Below are positions 12,306 to 22,015 of a stretch of 64,000 nucleotides of DNA, piece by piece. Both the position numbers and the translations under genes were made by a program. The notes beneath the pieces were generated by a model. The model was given only the letters and a program-made list of their open reading frames with translations. It had not been told where the DNA came from and searched no databases. Positions within the stretch are counted from its first letter, which is position 1. Each line of letters opens with the position of its first letter. The stretch comes from Linnemannia elongata (Eukaryota > Mortierellomycota > Mortierellomycetes > Mortierellales > Mortierellaceae), in the NCBI GenBank assembly GCA_036320915.1, contig JAXBDG010000019.1:930001-994000 (forward strand). Direction: 5' to 3'.

Positions 12306-13892
12306 ATGACAGGAATACTCGACCTACCGGAAGAGATCCGCCCATTCATCGGCAAGTTCCTCGACACAAAGTCCATCCAGGCCTGCCTCCTCGTCAGCCG
12401 CTCCTTCCACCAGTCCTTTGAACCCATCCTCTGGCAAAAAGTCGTTATCCGACCCTCCATATCCGATCCTGGCTATGATATAAACGTTCACCCTGTCGAC
12501 GTCAACGCTCTCAGAACCCGAACCAGGGACGTTCACAACTATGTCATCCACGACACTGTCGCCTCGGAGTTCTACCAGTTGTCCTTCCCGCATTTAAGAC
12601 GTCTACAGTTGTCCGACAAAGGGCTTGAAGTTTCGAGTAGAGCGGCCAAGAATGAGGATAGTGCTCCTCTTCCATTGATTTATCTACGACAGGCTAGCGA
12701 CCAGACGCAACTCGTCCGGCTCAACCCAACTCCTCGAACCCTTGTCGTTACTAGCCTACCAGCCACGCCTGATGCAGAGTTCTGGGAGACTATCTATTCG
12801 ACTTGGGTTAGCCCTCGGATACTTCATGCCACAGGACCCGTTGCATCAACCGAAGAAGCAGCCAAAGCCTTCTGGAGAGCCTGTACGCGATTCTCCGAGC
12901 TTAGTTTGCTCAGCCTCACTGCCTCACCCTCTCCTATCCTCTCAACCCTCACTTTCCCCCGTGTCCGCCGTCTTAACCTCCAAACGACATCTAGCGCCCA
13001 GACCCTCGAAGTCAAACCCCAAGACCACCTATTGCTCATGAAGGCCTGTCCACAGCTAAAACACCTCACCTGGGACGCTATACCGTATTCGTCGACTTTG
13101 ACATCATCCGCATCAGCTCTACTTTCGGATTTCCGACAGGCGATCGAACAGAACCATTGGCCCTACCTCGATAGTCTGGAGTTCAGTAGACTATACAACA
13201 AACTCGGCAAGGAGCTGGTACTATTACTCCAGGCCTTCCCTAACCCTCTGACGGCGCTTCGACTCAAGACATGTGCTTTCAACAGCCGTGTACTGGCGCT
13301 TCTGAAGGATAAAAAGTTCGAGTCGCTCAGAATATTAAAGATTTATGCCAATTGTGGCATCACCAGCAAGGCAACCCTCGACATCCTAACAAGTTGCCCC
13401 AACATCGAAGTCTTCCGGTCGACACATATCTTTGCAAGCGACATCAACCCTTCAAAACCCTGGGTCTGTAAACGCCTCCGCAGTCTCACCGTCTGCTTCA
13501 TCCATCGCGAATCTACACCGAACCGTGTAGCATTGGACCAACAGGTGTACACACAACTCGCAAAGCTGACTGACCTGACCCGACTTGATCTTGGACAGTA
13601 CTCGATGGGCTATACGATTTCTGACCCAGAGTTCCACCTCAAGGATGCAATGAACACACTGGACCTTCGACTCAAGGCAGGACTGGGACAGCTCTCGACA
13701 TTGACCAAGTTACGGTTCTTTGGATACGCCAATTCGTTTCAAGTTACGGGACAGGCAGAGCTTTCGTGGATGATGGAGCATTGGAGAGAATTGAGAACTT
13801 TGATTGGCCAGTTGGATGGGATTGAGCGGTCGGCACTTAGGGCTATGGAGGCGCGTGGAGTCGAGTACCGGCTGTCTGGGTGTGAAATTTGA
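12306..13892 (+). CDS. F-box/LRR-like protein (528 aa)
   Basis: The protein starts with an F-box (TGILDLPEEIRPFIGKFLD, then a LVSRSFHQSF helix and a W near residue 42). The rest is built of degenerate leucine-rich helices and strands. F-box proteins bind Skp1 through this motif and present substrates to SCF ubiquitin ligases; here the substrate is unknown. It ends with the family-typical block LSWMMEHWRELRTLIGQLDG (about 13760-13820). It is single-exon and is the most diverged member of the local family. The leader is CT-rich and the ATG at 12306 begins the F-box directly. It faces the next F-box gene tail to tail. Confidence 0.85.
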   Translation: MTGILDLPEEIRPFIGKFLDTKSIQACLLVSRSFHQSFEPILWQKVVIRPSISDPGYDINVHPVDVNALRTRTRDVHNYVIHDTVASEFYQLSFPHLRRLQLSDKGLEVSSRAAKNEDSAPLPLIYLRQASDQTQLVRLNPTPRTLVVTSLPATPDAEFWETIYSTWVSPRILHATGPVASTEEAAKAFWRACTRFSELSLLSLTASPSPILSTLTFPRVRRLNLQTTSSAQTLEVKPQDHLLLMKACPQLKHLTWDAIPYSSTLTSSASALLSDFRQAIEQNHWPYLDSLEFSRLYNKLGKELVLLLQAFPNPLTALRLKTCAFNSRVLALLKDKKFESLRILKIYANCGITSKATLDILTSCPNIEVFRSTHIFASDINPSKPWVCKRLRSLTVCFIHRESTPNRVALDQQVYTQLAKLTDLTRLDLGQYSMGYTISDPEFHLKDAMNTLDLRLKAGLGQLSTLTKLRFFGYANSFQVTGQAELSWMMEHWRELRTLIGQLDGIERSALRAMEARGVEYRLSGCEI

Positions 13893-13932
13893 AGGCAATG
13901 AAAATGAAGGACTAATAAAAACATCGATTCAT

Positions 13933-13968
13933 TTCCTCTGTCAGTTCCTCTGTCAGTTCCTCTGTCAT
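13933..13968 (+). repeat. Three tandem 12 bp units 3' of the F-box gene
   Basis: TTCCTCTGTCAG occurs three times in direct succession (the last copy ends in T), about 40 bp after the stop codon. It is probably within the 3' UTR; no function is evident. Confidence 0.8.
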
Positions 13969-14093
13969 TTTTTCCACAGGGTTCTGTAACAAGGATCGTG
14001 TACACAAGTTGACAAGTTGCGGATTTATTACACGCATATTTTACGACAGATCCATCTCCGGAGATACTAACACATTTGATATGAGATGCACTT

Positions 14094-15725
14094 CTAGTCA
14101 AATAATCGATCCAGTGTGGCATGGAAGTTTGGCACTACTGCAAGTTCCGCCTCACGCAAAATACAATCCCATCTGGCACGCTCCTCATCCCCCTTAATCG
14201 CCTTGAACTCGCCAGTGACAACCCGAAGATCTCGCCAATTCTCGATCATCCATATCAGCTCATCCATCCCCAGTTCGCGCCGATCTCCATCAAACGAAAA
14301 GTATCTCAATTGCGCTAAACTCGACCAGCATCTGATATCATCACGAACGCCGCCACTACCTCCATTCTTGCAAGACCCCGTCGAGTCGTTGCGGTCGCTG
14401 TTACTGCCACTGTTACTACTACTGGTAAGTCGCAAGTCCAATGTCTCCAAGTCCATAATGACGTCGGATCGGGACTCGTCGTCGAAAAATGTGTAGTGCG
14501 GATCGCGTTCCAAATTTAACTTCAAAAGTCGGCAAAGCCTCGAGATTTGGTGAAATACCAGCCCTTCCCACTCGGGTGCATCACTCCTTTGCTTGGCAAA
14601 ATAAAGCGTCAGACTTTCTAACCCCAGACAAACCCAAGGTTTCTGTGCCGTAGCAACATCTCGAATAAAGACATGAAACGCATCCAGAATAACGAGGTGG
14701 GCACATTCTGTCATGACCTCCTGGACCATCGCGCTAGTGACACTGGGGCACCCCCCAAGTTTCAACTCCCTCAAATGATCAAAGTAATGGTCTCGGAGAC
14801 AGTCGAATGTCAAGGAGCTAAACTTGCCGCTGGAGCGCTCCAAGGACGCTAATTTGCGCGAAGGGAGCCCTGTAAGGATTCTGGCCATACCCTCCTCAGA
14901 ACAGATGAAAGATCCAGTGCGCAGCTCACACAATTCTGGCCAGCATACCTCCTTAAACGCATCCAGGACCATCTGAATCGGAAAAGCAACCATATCGACA
15001 TTCCAAACCAGCCTCTTCAACTTCTCCGATCGTTTTACCCGTTCCAGCAGTCGCAAGGGCCACAAACGGTAAGGATCTTTCGTTTTATATGACTGTTGCA
15101 CGACCTCCAACCGACACAGACGTAAGAAACTCAGCGTGGACAAAATAGCGAGAGCATTGTTGTATCCTGAAAAATCGACTCCATTGAACGTTAGGTCCTG
15201 AACACGATCACACACTCCCCAAAAGGCTTCCTCAACTCCTTCCTCAACAGTCCCCGCAAACTCCAACACTTCCAACCCCGTCCACTCTGCCCCAACTACC
15301 TCCCAAAACTCTTTCGGCAACAAATCCTTGTGGTGATAAACCAGCTTCCTGACAAACGGATGTCGACGCACGAAAAGAATCTTCTGCGGCGGCTTGACGG
15401 CCATGTTGTTTATACACGTAGCGTTATCATAGGCGGCGCCCATCCGCAGCTCCTGAAGGCGCGGGAAGACAATGTTGTAGTGCTCCTCGGTCAGGGCAGG
15501 GTCGACAGAGATAGATTCGATATGGTGGGCGTTCGTACGGATATGGGCTGATGGTATGACCGACTTGAGTTTGAGGGTCGAGAGGTGTATGTGTGACCAG
15601 AGGTGGGGGATGAAGGAGAAGTAGAAGGAACGGCAGGTACGTATGCAGGAGTGGAGGGACCTGATTGTGAGGTGTTTTGCGATGAGAAGATAGATTTCTT
15701 CTGGGAGATGCTCAATCCTTGTCAT
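14094..15725 (-). CDS. F-box/LRR-like protein (543 aa)
   Basis: A single open frame from ATG at 15725. The F-box is TRIEHLPEEIYLLIAKHLT with the following IRTCRSFYFSFIPHLWSHI helix, the signature of this local family. Family blocks follow in order: PLRLLERVKRSEKLKRLVWN, then HLVILDAFHVFIRDVATAQK, then QLRYFSFDGDRRELGMDELI and WMIENWRDL near the C-terminus. A low-complexity Ser/Asn/Gly stretch sits before the last block, as in its paralogs. The likely role is substrate receptor of an SCF ubiquitin ligase. Intact, no introns. Confidence 0.87.
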   Translation of the reverse strand: MTRIEHLPEEIYLLIAKHLTIRSLHSCIRTCRSFYFSFIPHLWSHIHLSTLKLKSVIPSAHIRTNAHHIESISVDPALTEEHYNIVFPRLQELRMGAAYDNATCINNMAVKPPQKILFVRRHPFVRKLVYHHKDLLPKEFWEVVGAEWTGLEVLEFAGTVEEGVEEAFWGVCDRVQDLTFNGVDFSGYNNALAILSTLSFLRLCRLEVVQQSYKTKDPYRLWPLRLLERVKRSEKLKRLVWNVDMVAFPIQMVLDAFKEVCWPELCELRTGSFICSEEGMARILTGLPSRKLASLERSSGKFSSLTFDCLRDHYFDHLRELKLGGCPSVTSAMVQEVMTECAHLVILDAFHVFIRDVATAQKPWVCLGLESLTLYFAKQRSDAPEWEGLVFHQISRLCRLLKLNLERDPHYTFFDDESRSDVIMDLETLDLRLTSSSNSGSNSDRNDSTGSCKNGGSGGVRDDIRCWSSLAQLRYFSFDGDRRELGMDELIWMIENWRDLRVVTGEFKAIKGDEERARWDCILREAELAVVPNFHATLDRLFD

Positions 15726-15961
15726 GGCGAGGGACGAGGAGGGTAACGGTGATTGAGAAAAGGAGAGGAGAGGAAGTGTTTGTGAATAATAGACAAGAGG
15801 GGAGTGAAGTAAATGAAAAAGAAAAAAGAAATAACCTTCTTTTTATACGTTTACAAAAGAAAAGACGCCGCAGTCAGGAACCAAAGGCAACAGATCCAAT
15901 AATCAACAGCGGAATAGAGTTATTGACAAACCACTTCATTTTTATTTTATGATAACAAATT

Positions 15962-17560
15962 CTAATGCTTGAGATGAAGGACACCTTTCTTCGAGAACAA
16001 CTGCTCCAACTTATTAACATTATCTCCCTTCACACCCTTGAAATCGCCATAGATGCACCGCAGATCCCTCCAATGTTCAGTCATCCACAGAGCCTCCTCC
16101 ATCCCAAGGGTTTGTCGATCGTCGTCAAATATAAGGTCTCTCAATTGTACCAAACTCGACCAACATGATAGATGGCCGCCGCTGCTACTGCTGCTGCTAC
16201 TGTTGCTGTTGCTGTTGCTGCTGGTGTTGTCGTTGTTGCCATAACCGTAAATGTCTTCGGGGTTGGATGAAGGCGACAATCGAAAGTCCAATGTCTGCAG
16301 ATAAGAGATCTCACTAGATCGAATCGTCTTATCACCCGGATGAGGAAACCGCTGCAAATCCAGAGTCTGTAGGCGTCCAAGCTTCGAAATCTGCTTAAAG
16401 ACCTTCCCCTCCCACTCTCCCTTATCATCCTTCTGCTTGACGATAAATGTCACTAGGATCTCAAGCCTCGAACAACCTCAGGGCTTGAGCGCCGTGGCAA
16501 TGTCTCGCACGAAGATGTGCGGCGCGTCGAAATAGACAAGGTGCACACACTCCGTCGACAGCTCCTGGGTCATGGAGCTCGTAATTCCTGTACATCGCCC
16601 AATCTTCAGCTCCTGCAAGTGACCACAGTACAGTCCTCGCAGACGGCCGTATTTCAACGGGCCCAACTCATCACGCATACGACCAAAGCGTTTCAGCCTC
16701 TGCGATGGCAGCATCCTGAGCACCTTGGCTAGATCTTGGTCGGAGGACGTTGGCCCGGCGATATCGACTTCGCACAATTCCGGCTAGCATCCTTCTTTAA
16801 AGGCGTCCATGACCATATGAGACGGGAACGGGATATCCGTTACATCCCACTTCAGATACCTCAAACCCTCTGACTTCTTGACCTGCTCGAGCAGCTGCAG
16901 GGGCCAAGTATGATAAGGAATATCGTTCGACGACCAGGGATACTTTACAATCGTCAATTGCCGAAGGTGAGAGAAGGAGAGCGTCGATGAAACGGGAAGG
17001 TCCTTAGGAAGCCTGACTCCTGTGAGAGAAAGACACTTTAGTCGATCACATACCCGCCAGAAGACATCTACCACATCCTCTAAAACAACTCCAGACAAGT
17101 CCAAAGACTCGAAATCCTTCCACTCTGTCTCGACAACCTCCCAGAACTCCCTCGACAGACTGCCAGGCTGATCGAAGCTCAATTTCCTGATGGTCGGGTG
17201 AAGTCGAGCAAATTGCACCTTTTGGTGAGGTTGGACCTGCAAATAGTTAGGGTCTTTCCTGTCCGTAACATAGGTGCTCATTTTTATCGTCTGCAGTCGA
17301 GGATAGACGATAGTGTAGTAGTCATTCGTGAGGGTGGAGGAGTAGTTGATGGTCTCGACTCGATGAGCGTTGGCACGGAGTTGGTCTGGGCTTATTGAGT
17401 TGGCTTTGTATTGCTTGACGCGGATATCGGACCAGAAACAGGGGATATAGACAGAATAGAAGGAGCGGCAGACGCGGACGCAGGAGTAGAGGACTTTAGA
17501 GGACAATTGCTCTCCGATTAGCCGGTGAACCTCGTCTGGGAGATCGAGAATCGTCGGCAT
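15962..17560 (-). pseudogene. F-box/LRR gene with two in-frame nonsense codons
   Basis: Starting at ATG 17560 (MPTILDLPDEVHRLIGEQLS) one frame covers the whole family length, but it is cut by TAG at 16784-16786 and TGA at 16478-16480. Both stops fall exactly where the paralog at 33636-35204 has tryptophan (EGCW, and the W of the block after DIATA.K). No length change or splice signals surround them, so an intron explanation is unlikely. The N-terminal half (to about codon 258) is nearly identical to that paralog in both DNA and protein, while the C-terminal half is much more diverged. The tail has a (Asn/Ser)n stretch encoded by 16190-16235. Most likely a recent pseudogene; stop-codon readthrough or a truncated F-box-only product cannot be excluded. 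Confidence 0.8.
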
Positions 17561-17870
17561 AGGTGATGATGTAGAAGAAGAAGAAGAAGAAGAAGACAGG
17601 TGATGAATGAATGTGGATGTGAAGAAGGAAGATGTGAATGGCAGAGAGGAGAAGAGGGGCGTGGTGAATGAATGAAAGAATAGACAGGAAAGAAAGGAAA
17701 GTACGCGCATTATTTATATTCAGCAGAGGTGATAACTATAGTTTTTGATATTCTTCTTTCTCTTGAATGCTATTGGTTGTTTATCATAACTGTGACATAG
17801 CCAACAGCGGAGTCATTGATCAAACAAGGCAATCAGTCTCAGATCGGATTTAATTACACTGTTGATATTT

Positions 17871-19436
17871 CTACCCGTAGTAGGTAATACCCTTCTCCTT
17901 GAACAACCACCTCAGCCTTTCGGTATCATCACCCTCAGCAACACCATTGAACGTACCTTCGAGACACCACATATTTCTCCAATGCTCCATCATCCACAAC
18001 GCCTCCTCCATCCCCAGTGTCTGGTAGTCTCTATCAAACCAGAACAATTTCAGCTGCACCAGGCTCGCCCAGCACCTGAGATCGCTACTGCCTCCGCCTG
18101 TCTCGTCGCCGTTACTGCTGCAGTTGTCCGTTGAGATGGACTGAGAGGTGGCCAATAATCGCAAATCCAACGCCCCCGCATTTTGAAGAGCGCTGGACAG
18201 GGGTTCGTTATCCATCAGTAAGTTAGCTGCGATGGAATCCACGGACAGAGTCTGAAGTCGTCGCAGCTGTGAGATCTGCCTCATCACTTGACCATTCCAC
18301 TCTATCTCATCGCCATCTTGCTTGACGATACAAACCCAAAGACGCTCAAGTTTCAGACAGCTCCAGGGTTTTGGTGCCTTGACAATGTCCCGAATAAAGA
18401 CAAACGGAGCATCGAAATCAACAAGGTGGCTACACTCCATCAACACTTCCTGAACCATGGCGCTAGTGACTCCTGAACATCCTCCGATCCGTAGCTCCTA
18501 CAAGTGATCGAAATGTTGCTCTTGTAGAGACTTGTAAGTCAATGGACCGGCGCTTCCGTAACGCAGCTCCAAGCCCTTCAAACTCTGGGGTTTGAGTATC
18601 CTGAGAACTTGGGCCAAACTTTGATCGGGGAATATAGGGTCGGCAAGACTCAGTTCACACAAGGCTGGCCAGAGACCCTCCGCAAGAGCCTCCTGAACCA
18701 TCTGAACAGGAAAGGGGGGATCCACCATATCCCATTTGATCCGTCGCAGTCCCTCCGCAGTCTTGACCTGCTCAAGCAATTGCCGGGGCCAAGTCAGACG
18801 AGGGATGGACTCGCCGTGCTTCTCGATTGTCAGGCTTAGAAGTTGCCGGAAGGACAGCGTTGGCGGTACAAGAACACTCTCTGGAAAGATCACGTTTTCC
18901 AAGTAGAGTCTCTGGACTTGATCGCACACTCTCCAAAACGCATCTACCGCATCTGCCTCAACCACACCCTCAAACTCCAGATCCTCCAGCTGGGTCCACT
19001 CTGTCCCGATTACCTCCCAGAACTCCTTCGGCAGTATGTCGTTGTGGTTATAGACCAACTTCCTGACAGTCGGGTGAAAACGAGCAAACTCGATCTTTTG
19101 GAGCGGGGTGACCAGTAAAAAGTCGGGGTCATTCTTGTCCATAAAATAGGTGTTTGTTTTAATCGTATGTAGTCGAGGATAAAAGATGGTGTAGTAGTCA
19201 CCCGTGAGGATTGAGGGGTAGTTGATGGTTTCGACGTGGTGGGCATTGGCGCGAATAGAAGTTACGGGTACGTTGTCATATGTGTGGTGTGCGATATGCA
19301 GGTCTGACCAGAGGCGAGGGATGAAGGTCGAGTAGAACGAGCGGCAGACACGGATACAGGAGTAGATGGCTTTGAAGGGAAGGTGTTCTCCGATGATCAA
19401 CTGAATCTCGTTGGGGAGATCCAGGAACGTTATCAT
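17871..19436 (-). pseudogene. F-box/LRR gene with one in-frame TAG
   Basis: The frame begins at ATG 19436 (MITFLDLPNEIQLIIGEHLP, then IRVCRSFYSTFIPRLWSDL) and is open to a TAG at 18498-18500, in the block HFDHL*ELRIGGCSG. It then continues in the same frame to 17871 with good family similarity (MVQEVLMECSHLVDFDAPFV, LWMMEHWRNMWC). Paralogs have Gln or Arg/Lys at the stop position (HLQEL, HLQDL, YLKDL), so a CAG to TAG change is the simplest origin. The rest of the protein shows no frameshift, which suggests the loss is young or that a truncated 312-residue F-box protein is still made. It lies head-to-tail behind the other nonsense-bearing copy. Confidence 0.78.
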
Positions 19437-19857
19437 GGTGGGTGAATGTAGGAGGGGGTGATGGTCCAGAAGGATGACTGGAGAAGGAAAGGGAAAAGGG
19501 AAAATGGAGAAGGGTGAAGAGGGTTTGAACTGTGAAAGAAAAAAGGACTATAGCGCGCTTGTAACGTCGCCTTTTATCGTTGATCCAAAAGAAAGGAATT
19601 GGATGTCCGTCTTTTGCAGCCCTTTCCATTCCAGTCTCCTCCTGAACAACACGTATTCAGCCCCCTGCCCGCCCTCTGGTGCTGATGCCATTTTCGGCGC
19701 TCCTAATGAACGAGTGGTTTCAGCTGCGGCAGGCTTCATTAAGTCTGCCTTAGTCTTGGTGAGACACGATTGACTTCTACACCGTGATGTGAGTGGCTGC
19801 CCCTTTTGCCTCTTTCTCTTAACCTGTTAAGGGTTGTTGTTCACCCCCCATTTCGCC

Positions 19858-19905
19858 ACTTCTGTCCTACATCTCAACCCAGCTCTGTCCTACATCTCAA
19901 CCCTC
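19858..19905 (+). repeat. Direct duplication in the leader of an F-box gene
   Basis: CTGTCCTACATCTCAACCC occurs twice in direct succession with a short spacer, 60-110 bp before the ATG at 19968. It is in the presumed 5' UTR or promoter; function unknown. Confidence 0.7.
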
Positions 19906-19967
19906 TGCTCTCCCCTCCATTCTCCTTCCACTCCCACTCCTCACCCTAACTCATCTCATACTCCTCC

Positions 19968-21530
19968 ATGGCGATGATTCTCGACGTCCCAGAAGAAATT
20001 CATCTGCTCATCGCAGAGCACCTCAACACAAGAGCCATCTACTCCTGCATCCGCACCTGTCGCTCTTTCTACCGCTCCTTCGTCCCTCGTCTCTGGTCTG
20101 ACCTGACCGTCAAGCAATACAAGCGTGAACCAATAAACGCAGACCTTGTACGAGCCAATACCCACTTAGTCGAGGCCATCAGTTACTCCTCGATCCTCAC
20201 GCACGACTACTACACCATCGTCTATCCTCGCCTGCACACCCTACGACTCGACACATTTTACGAGGAAGAGAAGGAGCCCACCTACCTACAAGTTACGCCG
20301 CTCCAGAAGGTTGAGTTTGCTCGTCATCATCCAACTGTCAGGAAACTGATCTACCACCACAAGGACACTTTGCCAAGAGAGTTCTGGGAGGTTGTTGAGA
20401 CAGAGTGGAAGGAGCTGGAGTCTTTGGAGATGTTTGGTAATGTCGAAGCCGACTCTGTAGACTCCTTTTGGAGGGTATGTGATCGAGCCAAGACCCTTTA
20501 CTTCTCCGACCTGAACTTCTCTGAGAGCGTTCCTATCCTGTCGACACTATCTTTCCGGTATCTCCAGGACTTGAGGATCAAGATATATCCTTGGCAGAAA
20601 AGGATTTCTCACAGGACGTGGCCTTTACAGCTGCTGGAGCAGGTCAGGAGATCAGAGAGACTGAGGCGTTTGGCGTGGAATGTCGATGACGTTGTCTTTC
20701 CTGCCCGGATAATCATGGACGCTTTTGCAGAGGGCTGTTGGCCGGACTTGCAACAGCTTACCATTGGCGACGCAACTTGTTCTGACCAAGACTTAGCAGG
20801 AGTCCTTGGAGCAGTGACGTCGCGGAGGTTGACTGCCTTTGAGTATGCGAAGGGCAAGCTCGGACCTTTGACATACAATTGTTTACGGGAACGGTACTTT
20901 GGATACTTAAAGGATTTGAACATTGGGAGGTGCACTGGTGTTACAAGCGCGATGGCTCAGGAGATTCTCATGGAGTGTACACAACTTGTCGACTTTGATG
21001 CCCCCCACATCTTTGTCCGAGATATCGTCAAGGCGTCGAAACCATGGGGCTGTACAAAGATCCAGAATCTGGTGGTATACATTGCCAAGCAACCGGATGA
21101 TGAGGCAGGATGGGATGGTCTGGTTTTTGAGCAAATTTCAAAGTTGCGCTGGTTACAGAGTCTGGACTTGCAACGGGACCCACATTGCTCGTACTTTGAT
21201 GAAGAATCCCGACCTGAAGAAATCACGAATCTGGAAACATTGGACCTTCGTCTCGGCGTTAGGTTCAAGGCAGTCGCCAACGACAACAGCGGAGGAAATG
21301 AAAGAGATGGCGTCGCCGATATTAGGTGCTGGTCAAGTTTGGTGCAATTAAGGGAGCTATCGTTTGATGGCGATCGACAAACACTAGGTATAGAAGAGCT
21401 TGTTTGGATGACGGAGCATTGGAGGGATCTGTGGTGTGTATGTGGTGGGTTCAAGGGGATTGCAAGCGCTGAAGACTGTGCCAGACGGGATCGTCTTTGC
21501 CACCAGTCGGGCCTGTGGATCTTTGACTAG
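19968..21530 (+). CDS. F-box/LRR-like protein (520 aa)
   Basis: Intact single-exon member of the local family. The F-box is MILDVPEEIHLLIAEHLNTR with IRTCRSFYRSFVPRLWSDL. Family landmarks are all present: THDYYTIVYPRLHTL, KLIYHHKDTLPREFWEVVE, WPLQLLEQVRRSERLRRLAW, DFDAPHIFVRDIVKASKPWG and LVWMTEHWRDLWCVCGGFKG. It is transcribed opposite to the two nonsense-bearing neighbours and is their closest intact relative on that side. It begins MAMIL; the second Met is two codons in. Predicted substrate receptor for an SCF E3 ligase; the substrate cannot be read from sequence. Confidence 0.88.
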   Translation: MAMILDVPEEIHLLIAEHLNTRAIYSCIRTCRSFYRSFVPRLWSDLTVKQYKREPINADLVRANTHLVEAISYSSILTHDYYTIVYPRLHTLRLDTFYEEEKEPTYLQVTPLQKVEFARHHPTVRKLIYHHKDTLPREFWEVVETEWKELESLEMFGNVEADSVDSFWRVCDRAKTLYFSDLNFSESVPILSTLSFRYLQDLRIKIYPWQKRISHRTWPLQLLEQVRRSERLRRLAWNVDDVVFPARIIMDAFAEGCWPDLQQLTIGDATCSDQDLAGVLGAVTSRRLTAFEYAKGKLGPLTYNCLRERYFGYLKDLNIGRCTGVTSAMAQEILMECTQLVDFDAPHIFVRDIVKASKPWGCTKIQNLVVYIAKQPDDEAGWDGLVFEQISKLRWLQSLDLQRDPHCSYFDEESRPEEITNLETLDLRLGVRFKAVANDNSGGNERDGVADIRCWSSLVQLRELSFDGDRQTLGIEELVWMTEHWRDLWCVCGGFKGIASAEDCARRDRLCHQSGLWIFD

Positions 21531-22015
21531 GAATCGTTTTATGTAAATAAATATGAATTTCCGCTCTATTCTACCCCCTACAACACTCGCTCCCCGTACA
21601 ATGACATCATCATGTCCGGTTGAAGATGAAGGCCCTAAGGTCGCGTTTTGCTAAGAGGCGTATCGGTTACTCGGGGTAGAGTGCGTAAGGATAGGATGAA
21701 ATACATAGGACATGTTCTTCAAGTGGTTGTTTCGTTTTCTTTTTCTATTGCCGATTTCTTTCCATGTCCCCTCCTCTGCTGGCGTCATACTTTATGTTCT
21801 CATTTACTTTTACCCGCGTTTTTTTGGCTGTTGTTCATTAGGTCACTCTTTTTATTCTTTAAGGATAAGTGGTTATTAGTAGAATTAGGTGTATCATGAA
21901 AGTGGTAAGGGAAGTAGAAGAGAATATTAGGAGATTAGGTAAAGAGGATTACAATAGTACATTAAGAAAATTAGAATTTACATGCAAAAGTAAAGAGAGG
22001 CAAGGTCTTCTCCCT

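Noticed and set aside
16470..16790. Introns as an explanation for the two stops in the F-box copy
   Set aside because: Protein alignment to intact paralogs is continuous on both sides with no added bases, and no donor/acceptor pair brackets the stops.
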